Assembly: GCA_004211695.1 (NCBI GenBank)
Contig: SEEV01000012.1
Coordinates: 1 to 43,319, forward strand
Origin: Rhodococcus sp. (in: high G+C Gram-positive bacteria)
Lineage (GTDB): Bacteria > Actinomycetota > Actinomycetes > Mycobacteriales > Mycobacteriaceae
DNA: 43,319 nt
Reading direction: 5' to 3'
The notes under the pieces were generated by a model that worked only from the letters and a program-made list of their open reading frames with translations, did not search any database and had not been told where the DNA came from. The stretch's first letter is position 1; every line of letters starts with the position of its first letter. Shown one piece after another: positions 24,549 to 32,630 of this stretch. The position numbers and the translations under genes are program-made.

Positions 24549-25868
24549 CTAGGCAGGGGCAGCCACGTCCGACAGTTCCATGCCCGGCTTGATGCGCTTC
24601 ATGCCGAGCATCGACAGGGCCGCGAACACCTGGCACACCACCAGCCAGATCCACAGACTGGTGACGACCCCCAGCTCGTTGATCATCATCGGACCGGTCA
24701 ACCCGCAAATGACGAATCCGACCATCTGCGTTCCGGTCGCGAGGTTCGCACCCGTGCCGCGAAGCCGCGTCGGGAAACTCTCCGCGACGAATCCGATCGC
24801 GGAGGCGATATTGGCCACCGCGAAGAAGTAGAACAGGGAGTACCCGATCGTCAGGGTCACGAATGTCCGGCCGTCGACCGCCATGTAGACACCTGCGGCC
24901 GCGCCGCACAGCAGCCAGATGACGGTGGCCTCGCGACGGCCAATCCGCTCGCCCACCACTGCACAGGTGATGTATCCGATCCCCGCGACGCCGGTTGCGA
25001 TGATGTTGCAGAGGTAGAGCTTGTCGAGGCCAATGTCGAATCGCTCGAAGACTGTGGGTAGGTAACTCGCGAGTCCGCCGAAGCCGAATGTGAAGAAGAG
25101 CGACCAGGACACCATTGCGATTGAAGTTCGACGATACTCCCGGTTGAAGATCTGACGGAAGTCACCGCGGTTCGATGACGAGGTGATGGCAGCAACTGCC
25201 GTGAAGTGTCCGCTCTCCTTGATCGCCCGTCTGGCCCAAATCATGATGAGGACAGGCAGTACTCCGAAGACGAAGAGCCACCGCCAACCGAGCGTGGGAA
25301 CTATCAGCACCGACAGGATGCCACCGAAGAAGAACCCGAGGGGGTAGCCGATCTGGGCGAGTCCGATGAGTCGGCCGCGGATACCGGGCGGCGCCTCTTC
25401 GGCGACCATTACTTGGCCAGCCATCCATTCGGCCTGCGCACCGGCCTGGGTGACGCATCGTGCGATGATCAGGACAACAAGTCCCATCGCGCCAGCGGTT
25501 AGCAGACTGCCGAGAATGGCGAAGAGCAGGCACATCTGAAAAACCGGCTTGCGACCGAATCGGTCCATCAGGGGGCCTGCGACGAACGCGGAGATCGCCC
25601 CCGCACCGTAAATGAAGGCGTAGATGAGACCCACCATGTTGTCGCTGATACCGAAGTCGTCAGCGACCAAAGGGTAGTTGAGACCCCACAGTGCAGTGTC
25701 GGTGCTGACCAGCGCCCACCCGCCGAGCGACAAGAGCGTTACTTTCCAAGCATTCCGGTCGATATTGCGCCACCCGACCGACCGAGACGTACTGGCCGAC
25801 GAACTCGTAGCAGGCTGTCGGGCACCGCCGGTCTCCTCCACCATCAACTTCTTCTCGATATCGGACAT
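24549..25868 (-). CDS. MFS transporter, 439 aa
   Basis: Twelve-span carrier. Residues 1-40 are a polar cytoplasmic N-terminus. Helix 1 (KVTLLSLGGWALVSTDTALWGLNYPLV) carries an acidic residue as in acid:proton symporters. DRFGRKPVF is the loop 2-3 signature, and WMAGQVMVAEEAPPGIRGRLIGLAQIGYPLG the helix 4-5 motif. The second half has VGERIGRREATV and GFVAESFPTRLRGTGANLATG. GAGAGG precedes the ATG by 7-8 nt. Fourth gene of the hydantoinase unit, separated from the zinc-ribbon gene by 302 nt containing two strong inverted repeats. It may therefore be uncoupled or attenuated. Likely imports the hydantoinase substrate. Confidence 0.9.
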   Translation of the reverse strand: MSDIEKKLMVEETGGARQPATSSSASTSRSVGWRNIDRNAWKVTLLSLGGWALVSTDTALWGLNYPLVADDFGISDNMVGLIYAFIYGAGAISAFVAGPLMDRFGRKPVFQMCLLFAILGSLLTAGAMGLVVLIIARCVTQAGAQAEWMAGQVMVAEEAPPGIRGRLIGLAQIGYPLGFFFGGILSVLIVPTLGWRWLFVFGVLPVLIMIWARRAIKESGHFTAVAAITSSSNRGDFRQIFNREYRRTSIAMVSWSLFFTFGFGGLASYLPTVFERFDIGLDKLYLCNIIATGVAGIGYITCAVVGERIGRREATVIWLLCGAAAGVYMAVDGRTFVTLTIGYSLFYFFAVANIASAIGFVAESFPTRLRGTGANLATGTQMVGFVICGLTGPMMINELGVVTSLWIWLVVCQVFAALSMLGMKRIKPGMELSDVAAPA

Positions 25869-25923
25869 GGAGTGCCTCTCGTAGTGTCGTAATGGAGCAG
25901 TGGTTGGTGGTAATCCCGAGAAG

Positions 25924-25942
25924 GACCACTCGGGGAGTGGTC
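25924..25942. promoter_or_regulatory. Perfect 8+8 palindrome before MFS gene
   Basis: GACCACTC-GGG-GAGTGGTC lies 55 bp upstream of the transporter start. It could be an operator for the transporter alone or a small attenuator stem. Confidence 0.5.
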
Positions 25943-26082
25943 GTTGAAGTGAACACAGCCACAAGCGCTTACTACGGAAACAGGGCTTCATGGTCCGGGA
26001 ATGAGTCGGCAGCGCATGGGCTTTCGGAATATCCCGCGCGGAGGCGGCGAACACATCACCGGACCGCTCGTCAGAGAGTCTG

Positions 26083-26153
26083 CGCTGAGGCGCGGGCTCG
26101 ACCGTCGCTCATAGGTGCGTCTGGGTCGGAGTCGGTCGCCCGGCGCCTCAGCG
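26083..26153 (-). terminator. Long branched inverted repeat after the hydantoinase genes
   Basis: The outer arms CGCTGAGGCGC (26083-26093) and GCGCCTCAGCG (26143-26153) are exact complements. An inner pair CGACC/GGTCG (26099-26103 with 26134-26138) folds the loop. It begins 18 nt after the zinc-ribbon stop, as expected for a partial terminator between the enzyme genes and the transporter. Confidence 0.55.
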
Positions 26154-26170
26154 GACGCGGATTCCGGCTC

Positions 26171-26395
26171 TTACAAGAAATCGGAAAGCAGCTCTACAGG
26201 ACCAAGTTTCGGCCCAGGCTGGCGCGAGATTGACGTCAGACAGTGTGCGCACTTGACCACGTCGAACCATCCGTCCTCACAGAGGACCGGATAGCGATGA
26301 AGCTCGTGGCGCCTGCACGCCGGACAGTCGCCGTCGACCTGCGTGCGCTCAACGAAGAGGTGCCGATCCGTGGGGCGTCGGAAATGTACGGGCAT
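26171..26395 (-). CDS. Small two-CxxC zinc-ribbon protein, third hydantoinase-unit gene, 74 aa
   Basis: Has two knuckles, CPACRR (with G-D before it) and CAHCLTS, spaced about 25 residues apart, consistent with one four-cysteine zinc ribbon. It also has the segment YPVLCEDGWFDVVKC and a C-terminal SRQPGPKLGP. Proteins like this accompany hydantoinase A/B-type pairs in actinobacteria, and by position resemble the small zinc-binding gamma subunit of acetone carboxylase, though shorter. Its ATG is only 4 nt past the hyuB stop, and the hyuB stop lies inside its AGGAGTAG ribosome site, so translation is coupled. An accessory subunit is the best guess. Confidence 0.82.
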   Translation of the reverse strand: MPVHFRRPTDRHLFVERTQVDGDCPACRRHELHRYPVLCEDGWFDVVKCAHCLTSISRQPGPKLGPVELLSDFL

Positions 26396-26399
26396 CTAT

Positions 26400-28400
26400 C
26401 TACTCCTGTGAATTGGTGGAAACTGGGCCGTTGCCGTCGGCGGCACGAAGGCCAGCTGTGGCGTCGTGATCGATTTGCAGACCCTCGGGGTCGTTCGCCG
26501 GGTCTCCGATGATGCGGACCCGGTATGTGTTTGCAGCCTCATCGATCGATACGTACCCGTCACGCACGTCACGCCGCACCGCGTCCGGGTCGCGGTGCTC
26601 CGGCCGGCCCCAGCCGCCACCTGCGTTTGTTGTGTACCGCCACGTTGCACCGGCACCGGTGCGCCAGGGGATCTCACTCGCGGGATACGCGGGCAGACCG
26701 GAGGGCGACAAGACCCTCGTTTTCGGGTCGAGCAACCCGGCCACCGGCGTAGACGAGGCATACGCACTCGAGTCGGTGGACACGAAACCGTCTGCCCCTA
26801 CTGGTCTTCCGTCTTGATCGAAGATCCAAACCCCACCCTGAGCACCGTCACGGCCGCCTTCGACGCCGAGACCGGTTGCGTATCGGAACCGCAAGGCGCC
26901 CGTCTGGTGCTCGGCTGGCGCAGTCCACATAATGTCCTTCAAGATCGATGGCCCACCCCTGTGAGTCCCAGCGCCCGAACTGTCGCACGTGTACTCCTTG
27001 CGCATCACCATGACCGGGAATTGAGCTTCGAGACCTTCGGTCGATGGGCTGATGATGTTGATCAGATATGCGCAGATCTGGCCCTCTCCGTCGGCGTTGC
27101 TGTCGGCGCCGATCGGCCCTGTCTCGGCGCCGGCCATCGCGGAGCACGCCCACGGCTCGCCGTCTTCGCTAACCCCGTAAGCGTTGTGACTGGTAGACGA
27201 ACCGCAGTCCCCCGCGATTGTTTTCTCTCCGAGGACATCACCCAGCGCTTCGACAAGCGCGGTCATGATGGCATTCTGCACTTCCCAGAAGTAGAAAATG
27301 GCTCCGTCGGGTGGTAGGGCACTGGCGATCGAACCGGGTGGAAGAACGATGTCCAGTGGACGGTACGAACCCGAGGTGAAGTGTCCTCTGGGGTCCAACA
27401 TCATCTTCAGTCCCACTCCGACGCCGGTCTTGGCATCCAGCGGGCCGGCATTGATCGACGACCGAGCCTGGCGGGAGGATCCGCTGAAGTCGACCTCAAT
27501 CCGATCGGCTCGCTTCCTGAGGTGCAGTACGACTCGATATTCCTCGTCATCGGCGACGGCGTCGGCATCGAGACTCGCCGAGCCGCGATAGTCCCCGTCA
27601 GGAAGTTGGGAGATCGCCAGGTGCATCTTCTCGGCGCTCACATCGCAGCTGTAGTTCAGGGTTCCGAGGTAGGCGTCCACACCGTAACGCTCGACACTCT
27701 CGCGGATGAGTGTCTCGCCGAACCGACAGCAACCATGGATGGTCTTGTAATCGGGGAGCTGGACCTCGCCGAAGCGCGCGTTGTCGAAGATCATGCTGAA
27801 CGTTTCGCGGACTGGTTCTTCAGCGTGGAAGAGCAGGCGCGGACTGATGACCAGCCCGCTCTCGTAGAGATTCTGCTTTGTCGTGCTGAAGCCGCCAGGG
27901 GTCACGCCGCCGACGTCGATCACATGTGCGCGGAGCACCATGAAACTGATGATCCGACCCTCGTGGAAGACCGGGCGGATGAAGCAGACGTCGTTCGCGT
28001 GGTTCCCCATACGCGTCGGGTCGTTGCAGATGAGCAGGTCGCCCGGAACCAAACGCTCGATCCCGTACTCCTCGACCGCGATTCGGACGCCGTCCTGGAT
28101 CGTGCCCAGGAATATCGAGAGACCATTCGTGGCTGTGACCATCCGATAGTTCTGCTCGGGCGGACCACAGATCGCGCAGACGTAGTCCATGGCGAGCGCG
28201 ATGATGGGAGAGAAGGCACGGTACAGCAGCCCGGTGGCGACGTGTTGCGCCGCGAATCGCAGACGATTCGACAACACCGTCGCGGTGAACGGATCCGTTC
28301 CGTATCGCTCTGCGAAGTCGTCGTCGCTCAGGTCCCGCAGGAGCGTGTCGAAGGCGTTGGTCGGGTCTGGCGTCGTAGAAATGTCCAGTGAGGCAGTCAC
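26400..28400 (-). CDS. Hydantoinase B/oxoprolinase-family subunit, 666 aa
   Basis: Carries the HyuB/AcxB-type signature. Near the start are DPFTATVLSNRLRFAAQHVATGL and FSPIIALAMDYVCAI. GDLLICNDPTRMGNHANDVCFIRPVF supplies conserved metal-ligand-like residues, followed by RAHVIDVGGVTPGG and SSTSHNAYG. The end has GLPAYPASEIPWRTGAGATWRY and the glycine-rich tail NAGGGWGRP. The start codon is GTG with AAGGAG 6 nt upstream. It lies 36 nt after the A subunit. The pair performs ATP-dependent ring opening (hydantoins, 5-oxoproline) or, in related forms, ATP-dependent carboxylation of ketones; sequence alone does not decide between these. Confidence 0.93.
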   Translation of the reverse strand: MTASLDISTTPDPTNAFDTLLRDLSDDDFAERYGTDPFTATVLSNRLRFAAQHVATGLLYRAFSPIIALAMDYVCAICGPPEQNYRMVTATNGLSIFLGTIQDGVRIAVEEYGIERLVPGDLLICNDPTRMGNHANDVCFIRPVFHEGRIISFMVLRAHVIDVGGVTPGGFSTTKQNLYESGLVISPRLLFHAEEPVRETFSMIFDNARFGEVQLPDYKTIHGCCRFGETLIRESVERYGVDAYLGTLNYSCDVSAEKMHLAISQLPDGDYRGSASLDADAVADDEEYRVVLHLRKRADRIEVDFSGSSRQARSSINAGPLDAKTGVGVGLKMMLDPRGHFTSGSYRPLDIVLPPGSIASALPPDGAIFYFWEVQNAIMTALVEALGDVLGEKTIAGDCGSSTSHNAYGVSEDGEPWACSAMAGAETGPIGADSNADGEGQICAYLINIISPSTEGLEAQFPVMVMRKEYTCDSSGAGTHRGGPSILKDIMWTAPAEHQTGALRFRYATGLGVEGGRDGAQGGVWIFDQDGRPVGADGFVSTDSSAYASSTPVAGLLDPKTRVLSPSGLPAYPASEIPWRTGAGATWRYTTNAGGGWGRPEHRDPDAVRRDVRDGYVSIDEAANTYRVRIIGDPANDPEGLQIDHDATAGLRAADGNGPVSTNSQE

Positions 28401-28436
28401 TGAGAGCTCCTTCGAAGTGAAATCAGAGAATGGCGG

Positions 28437-30479
28437 CTAGGCGGTGGTGCGGGTAATGACGATTTCGCCGACAGCGCCGATCCTCGCCGACTGTCCTGAT
28501 CCGACAAACGTCGTGGAGAGCGGCTCCCTGATGACTGCGGGTCCGTCGATCACATCGTCCACCAGCAGTTCGGATCGCTCGTACTCCGCAGCGTCGAGGT
28601 CTGTGTCCGCGATGTACCTCAGAGTCGTGGATCGAACCGGAGTGGGGCCGGAACCCGCCGAACGCCGCGCAGGCCTCGGGTAGTCGACCTTGTCCGTCGC
28701 CACCACCGCTTGGAGGCGGAAGGTGACCGTCTGCACGGGCGTTGACGGGAACCGGTTGCCGGATCGCTGCTCGTACGCGTCGTGGAAGTTGGTGATCATC
28801 TGTTCGATCGCGTCAGGAGTGATCTTCCCGGACGGCACGGGTACGAATGGCGTGTCCCATACCTGCCCGACGAGTTGACCGTCGAAGACACGCTTGAACT
28901 CAGCCCGACCGGCGTCCTCACCGAGTGCCTCGCGCATCGAGACCTCCATGCGCGTGTAGATCTGGTCGATCTCGTCTGCGACGTCTGCACTCAGGATGCG
29001 GTAGGCGCTGCGCTTGTCGGCGTGCACCTGGTCTGCACTCACCAGGCCCATCGCCGAGAACAGGCCCGGATAGGGTGGAACGATCACGCTCTTGAGTGGC
29101 ATCTGATCGAGCAGTGCCGGCAACATCATCGGACCAGCGGCCCCGAACGCGACCAGCGAGTAGTCCCTCGGATCGATCCCGTTCTTGACCACGACGTCGG
29201 TGATGCCCTCGGACACATTGTTCAATGCCATCTGGTAGGCGAAGCGCACCCGATCGGGGAAGGTGAATCGCGAGTCGAGTCGTTCGAACGCCGCCCTTGC
29301 GAGGTTTGGGTCCAGCCGTGCGCGCCCGGCGGCGAACCGTTCGCCGTCGAGGATTCCGATCAACAGGAACATGTCGGTGGTCGTGGGCTCGACGCCGCCC
29401 CTCCCGTAGCATGCGGGTCCCGGGTCGGCGCCCGCGCTCTCAGGCCCTACCTGGAGCTCCCCGACTGGAGACACTCGCACGATGCTCCCGCCGCCGGCCC
29501 CCACACTGACGACCTCATTCGACAGAGTGTTGACGACCAGATCGTGCTCCAGTTCGAACGAGGTCTTTACGACTGGTTCATTGTTCGTGACGACGCTGAT
29601 GTCACATGACGTTCCCCCGACGTCGGCGCACAGCAGATTCTCGGAATCGATGGCCCGCCCCAGGTGGGCGCACGCCATGGTACCCGCAGCCGGACCAGAG
29701 AAGAGGACGCGAGACGGCTCCTTCATGGCGACGTCGACTGGTGCCAGAGTCGCAGCGCAATCGGCGAAGTTCAGCTGGCCGCGAAATCCCAACTCGGCGA
29801 GGCCCTTCTGCAGCCGCTCGGTATAGGTCTCGTAGATGATTTTGCACACCGTGTCCACGGTCGTGGTCGATGCGCGTGCGTACTCCAGGGCCAAGGGCGA
29901 GACCTCGCTGGAAATCGAGCAGGGGATGTCACCGAGGATCTCGCGCACCAACTCCCGCAAGCGCTCCTCGTGCGTTCCATCGACGTATGCGTTCAACAGG
30001 CAGATCGCGATACCTTCTACGTTGCACCGCCGCAACACCTCGAGTTCGTTGCGCGCCTGCGCCTCATCCAGCGGCACGACGACATCACCCGATGCTGCCA
30101 AGCGTTCGACGATCCCTCGCCGCAGGTAGCGTGGGACAATGGGTTTGCTGACGTCGCTGAAGCTGCGCCGCCAATGCGGGTCCGTATTCGCCTCCGGCGG
30201 TCGCAGCGCCCTCGCCATGTCGAGCATGTCGCGGTGACCCGCGGTGGTTAGGAATCCAATCTTGGGCAGTTTTCGCGTGATAATCGCGTTGAGCCCGTGG
30301 GTACTGGCATGGTTGAAAACGTCCACCGTGCCCACACCGGCCTCCTCGGCGCCCTGTAAGACGCCTTTGTAGGTCTCGGTAACATTGGTGGCAACCTTGA
30401 TCGTCTCGATCTGTCCGTCACGAACACACACCACGTCCGTGAAGGTGCCGCCCACGTCGACGCCGATCATATTGGCCAT
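28437..30479 (-). CDS. Hydantoinase A/oxoprolinase-family ATP-binding subunit, 680 aa
   Basis: Actin/HSP70-like ATPase fold of the HyuA/AcxA family. The N-terminal phosphate loop is IGVDVGGTFTDVV (residues 5-17), followed by NHASTHGLNAIITRK and GHRDMLDMAR. The second nucleotide motif is LLCADVGGTSCDISVV, with GAGGGSIVRV and GPESAGADPGPACYGRGG after it. FGAAGPMMLPALLDQ and PYPGLFSAMGL complete the family pattern. AGGAG stands about 7 nt before ATG 30479. First gene of the minus-strand unit HyuA-HyuB-zinc ribbon-MFS, with a recurrent AT-rich element 239 bp upstream (30718). Full length for the family. Confidence 0.94.
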   Translation of the reverse strand: MANMIGVDVGGTFTDVVCVRDGQIETIKVATNVTETYKGVLQGAEEAGVGTVDVFNHASTHGLNAIITRKLPKIGFLTTAGHRDMLDMARALRPPEANTDPHWRRSFSDVSKPIVPRYLRRGIVERLAASGDVVVPLDEAQARNELEVLRRCNVEGIAICLLNAYVDGTHEERLRELVREILGDIPCSISSEVSPLALEYARASTTTVDTVCKIIYETYTERLQKGLAELGFRGQLNFADCAATLAPVDVAMKEPSRVLFSGPAAGTMACAHLGRAIDSENLLCADVGGTSCDISVVTNNEPVVKTSFELEHDLVVNTLSNEVVSVGAGGGSIVRVSPVGELQVGPESAGADPGPACYGRGGVEPTTTDMFLLIGILDGERFAAGRARLDPNLARAAFERLDSRFTFPDRVRFAYQMALNNVSEGITDVVVKNGIDPRDYSLVAFGAAGPMMLPALLDQMPLKSVIVPPYPGLFSAMGLVSADQVHADKRSAYRILSADVADEIDQIYTRMEVSMREALGEDAGRAEFKRVFDGQLVGQVWDTPFVPVPSGKITPDAIEQMITNFHDAYEQRSGNRFPSTPVQTVTFRLQAVVATDKVDYPRPARRSAGSGPTPVRSTTLRYIADTDLDAAEYERSELLVDDVIDGPAVIREPLSTTFVGSGQSARIGAVGEIVITRTTA

Positions 30480-30717
30480 TCTCTTCTCCTAGAGCTTGCT
30501 GACAGTTGACTGAGGGGTGCACCTGACGATTGCTGAGCGTCAGGATGTCATTCCGAAAATGTTGCGAGAGAACCGTTCGAGCGTTGCCAACTTCTCTATG
30601 GCATCCACCGTGGCAGCTGGTGCATCGGGTACGACCCGTCTCAACAGGTCATGGCAGCTCGTGTTGCGCGCAGACGCTGCTTCGCTCGGCGAGCCGGCAA
30701 CACGTCGGACGGTGACT

Positions 30718-30733
30718 ATTTATTACAATAGAT
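30718..30733 (-). promoter_or_regulatory. Recurrent 16-bp AT-rich palindromic element, copy 4
   Basis: In the direction of hyuA it reads ATCTATTGTAATAAAT (14 of 16 to the pattern; arms ATCTATT and AATAAAT are nearly symmetric). It lies about 240 bp upstream of the hydantoinase operon. The rest of the 920-bp divergent intergenic region (30480-31401) has no gene. Confidence 0.7.
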
Positions 30734-31230
30734 TGCTTGAGGTGATGCTAGTCACTCTAAATTCGCGGTGTCAATAGCCTCCAGCGCGTCACCTTGACTG
30801 GCCGAGGCGTGCATCGCGGTCCTGATTTCTCCGCTGCCTGCCGAGACGGAGGAAGAGATGCTACCCAAGGCGATAGGCAAGCCAAGCGGTGAGGCCTGAG
30901 CATCTCGCGGCGAATGCTCATGTGATGACGTTCCACAGGAAGAGTTCGTCCCACAGGCGCGCGCAAGCTGCGCTAACGCACACGGGCTCGCATTCCGGCA
31001 ATCCACGGGCGCCTCCTCGCACCATTGGTCGATCGATGTCGGCACATCCTCGGACCGTCCCCGCACCGACACGCCTGAGTCGCAAAAGAAGGATTTCCCG
31101 GACGGCTCTGACACCCCGCGAACAGAGGTCGAGCAGGAACCCCATTAGAAGCGCCGGAGGCGGCGGAGCAGGTTCGACGCACGAGAACCTTGACGTTGCC
31201 AACAGACTGTGTCTACGCTCACACAGGCAT

Positions 31231-31246
31231 ATTTATTAGGTTAAAT
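31231..31246 (+). promoter_or_regulatory. Recurrent 16-bp AT-rich palindromic element, copy 5
   Basis: ATTTATTAGGTTAAAT (13 of 16), 155 bp upstream of the dehydrogenase at 31402. It is paired with copy 4 across the divergent intergenic region. Confidence 0.62.
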
Positions 31247-31401
31247 ACGGCACCGCGGCGTCCTCATTGCTCGTCCGAGATCGCCGGAACGAATCGATGT
31301 CCTGACGTTGCGAAGCACGATGTGACGAGCACACCGCGGTTTCGACGAGGAGCTCACGGGCTCAGGCGAAGCGTCACATCCCATCAGAGGAGAAGGATTT
31401 G

Positions 31402-32289
31402 ATGAGATCGACTGCGGTAGTGGGACTGGGGGCAATGGGCATGCCGATTGCGCATCGTCTCCTCGACGCCGGCGTTCCGTTGACAGTCCACGACAGCCGC
31501 GCGGAGCCCATGGAAGTCATGAGCGCTGCTGGTGCCACGACGGCCACCCGACTCTCGGACTGTCGCGCAGTTGACGTCGCCCTTATCGTAGTCGCGAATG
31601 CGGACCAGGTGCGCGAGGTGCTATTGGGAGAGCACGGTCTCGCATCCGCCGATATCTCCGCTGGCGACTCGGCTCCGCGCATCGTGGTCGTGATGAGCAC
31701 CATAGGCCGCCAGGCGATCCTGGACGTGCAGCGACAGGTCGAAGCGCGAGGAATCAAGGTCGTCGACGCCCCGATTAGCGGCGGCGCCAGCCATGCGAAC
31801 CGCGGAAGCCTCTCAATTCTCGCAGCAGGTGACTACACCGCCATGGAGTCGGTCCGACCACAATTGGAACTTCTGGGGCATGTCTTTAGCTGCGGCCCGG
31901 TCGGGAATGCGCAGCTGATCAAGGTGGCGAACAACGTAATCGGCAACTTGAGCACCTTGGCGGTCGCCGAAGTCGGGCGGCTACTTCGCGGATATGGGAT
32001 CGATATGGCGGTGGCAAACCAGGTATTCGAAGCAAGCAGCGGACGCAACTGGCTGTCGTCCGACCCCGCGATGGCACAAGAGCAGTATGCAAGATTGAGC
32101 GTGACCCGCGGCGTCTTCGATGCCACCACCGCGATCGTACGGAAAGATGCCCAGCTCGCTCTCGATATCGCCACGGAGTCTGGTGGCGATTACCCACTCA
32201 TCGAGGCTCTCGTGACATTGACACGGGCCGTCGGAGACGAGACATATCAGAACTGGTCCGCCGCTGGCGTCGCCTCACTTCAGCTATAA
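31402..32289 (+). CDS. 3-hydroxyisobutyrate-dehydrogenase-family NAD(P) oxidoreductase, 295 aa
   Basis: Beta-hydroxyacid dehydrogenase fold. The Rossmann glycine loop is GLGAMG (residues 8-13), the substrate-binding DAPISGG is at 122-128, and the catalytic lysine K174 is in QLIKVANNVI. The C-terminal helical domain has the usual RKDAQLALDIA. Members oxidise 3-hydroxyisobutyrate, 2-(hydroxymethyl)glutarate or tartronate semialdehyde-type substrates. ATG 31402 is chosen over TTG 31399 because AAGGA lies 6 nt before it. It is transcribed away from the hydantoinase operon and is followed 341 bp later by an MHS transporter. Confidence 0.92.
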   Translation: MRSTAVVGLGAMGMPIAHRLLDAGVPLTVHDSRAEPMEVMSAAGATTATRLSDCRAVDVALIVVANADQVREVLLGEHGLASADISAGDSAPRIVVVMSTIGRQAILDVQRQVEARGIKVVDAPISGGASHANRGSLSILAAGDYTAMESVRPQLELLGHVFSCGPVGNAQLIKVANNVIGNLSTLAVAEVGRLLRGYGIDMAVANQVFEASSGRNWLSSDPAMAQEQYARLSVTRGVFDATTAIVRKDAQLALDIATESGGDYPLIEALVTLTRAVGDETYQNWSAAGVASLQL

Positions 32290-32453
32290 CACCTTCAGCC
32301 TGGGCCAACATAAGCGTCGCAGCTCCTCCAGGGGTGCGCGACGGCAGGTCACGAGGTCCCCACATAGGTTCAGCCCTCTGCTCAGTTGGGTCGTCTCGGA
32401 AATGAGATCTCTCCCAGACTATTGCAGCAACGGAATGTGCATTCGCGTCGATC

Positions 32454-32474
32454 ACGCCGGACGCAGCATCCGGC
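32454..32474. repeat. 7-bp inverted repeat between dehydrogenase and transporter
   Basis: CGCCGGA and TCCGGCG are exact complements with a 7-nt loop. A weak terminator or operator candidate in an otherwise gene-free 341-bp stretch (32290-32630). Confidence 0.35.
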
Positions 32475-32630
32475 GAACATCAACGCACGTTGAATCTGTC
32501 TCGGTCTTCGTCTCCTTACGCACGACTCTTCTCGATATGGCGAACGTCGCACCGCTGAGTGCAGGGCGGCTGCGGACTAGTACCTCTTCACGATTTCAGC
32601 ATCGCCATACACCTACAGGATTGGAAACTC

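Noticed and set aside
27381-28391. A 336-codon plus-strand frame opposite hyuB
   Set aside because: hyuB has complete family signatures and a ribosome site; the opposite frame has none.
28782-29609. A 275-codon plus-strand frame opposite hyuA
   Set aside because: Same reasoning: a mirror of a strongly coding gene.
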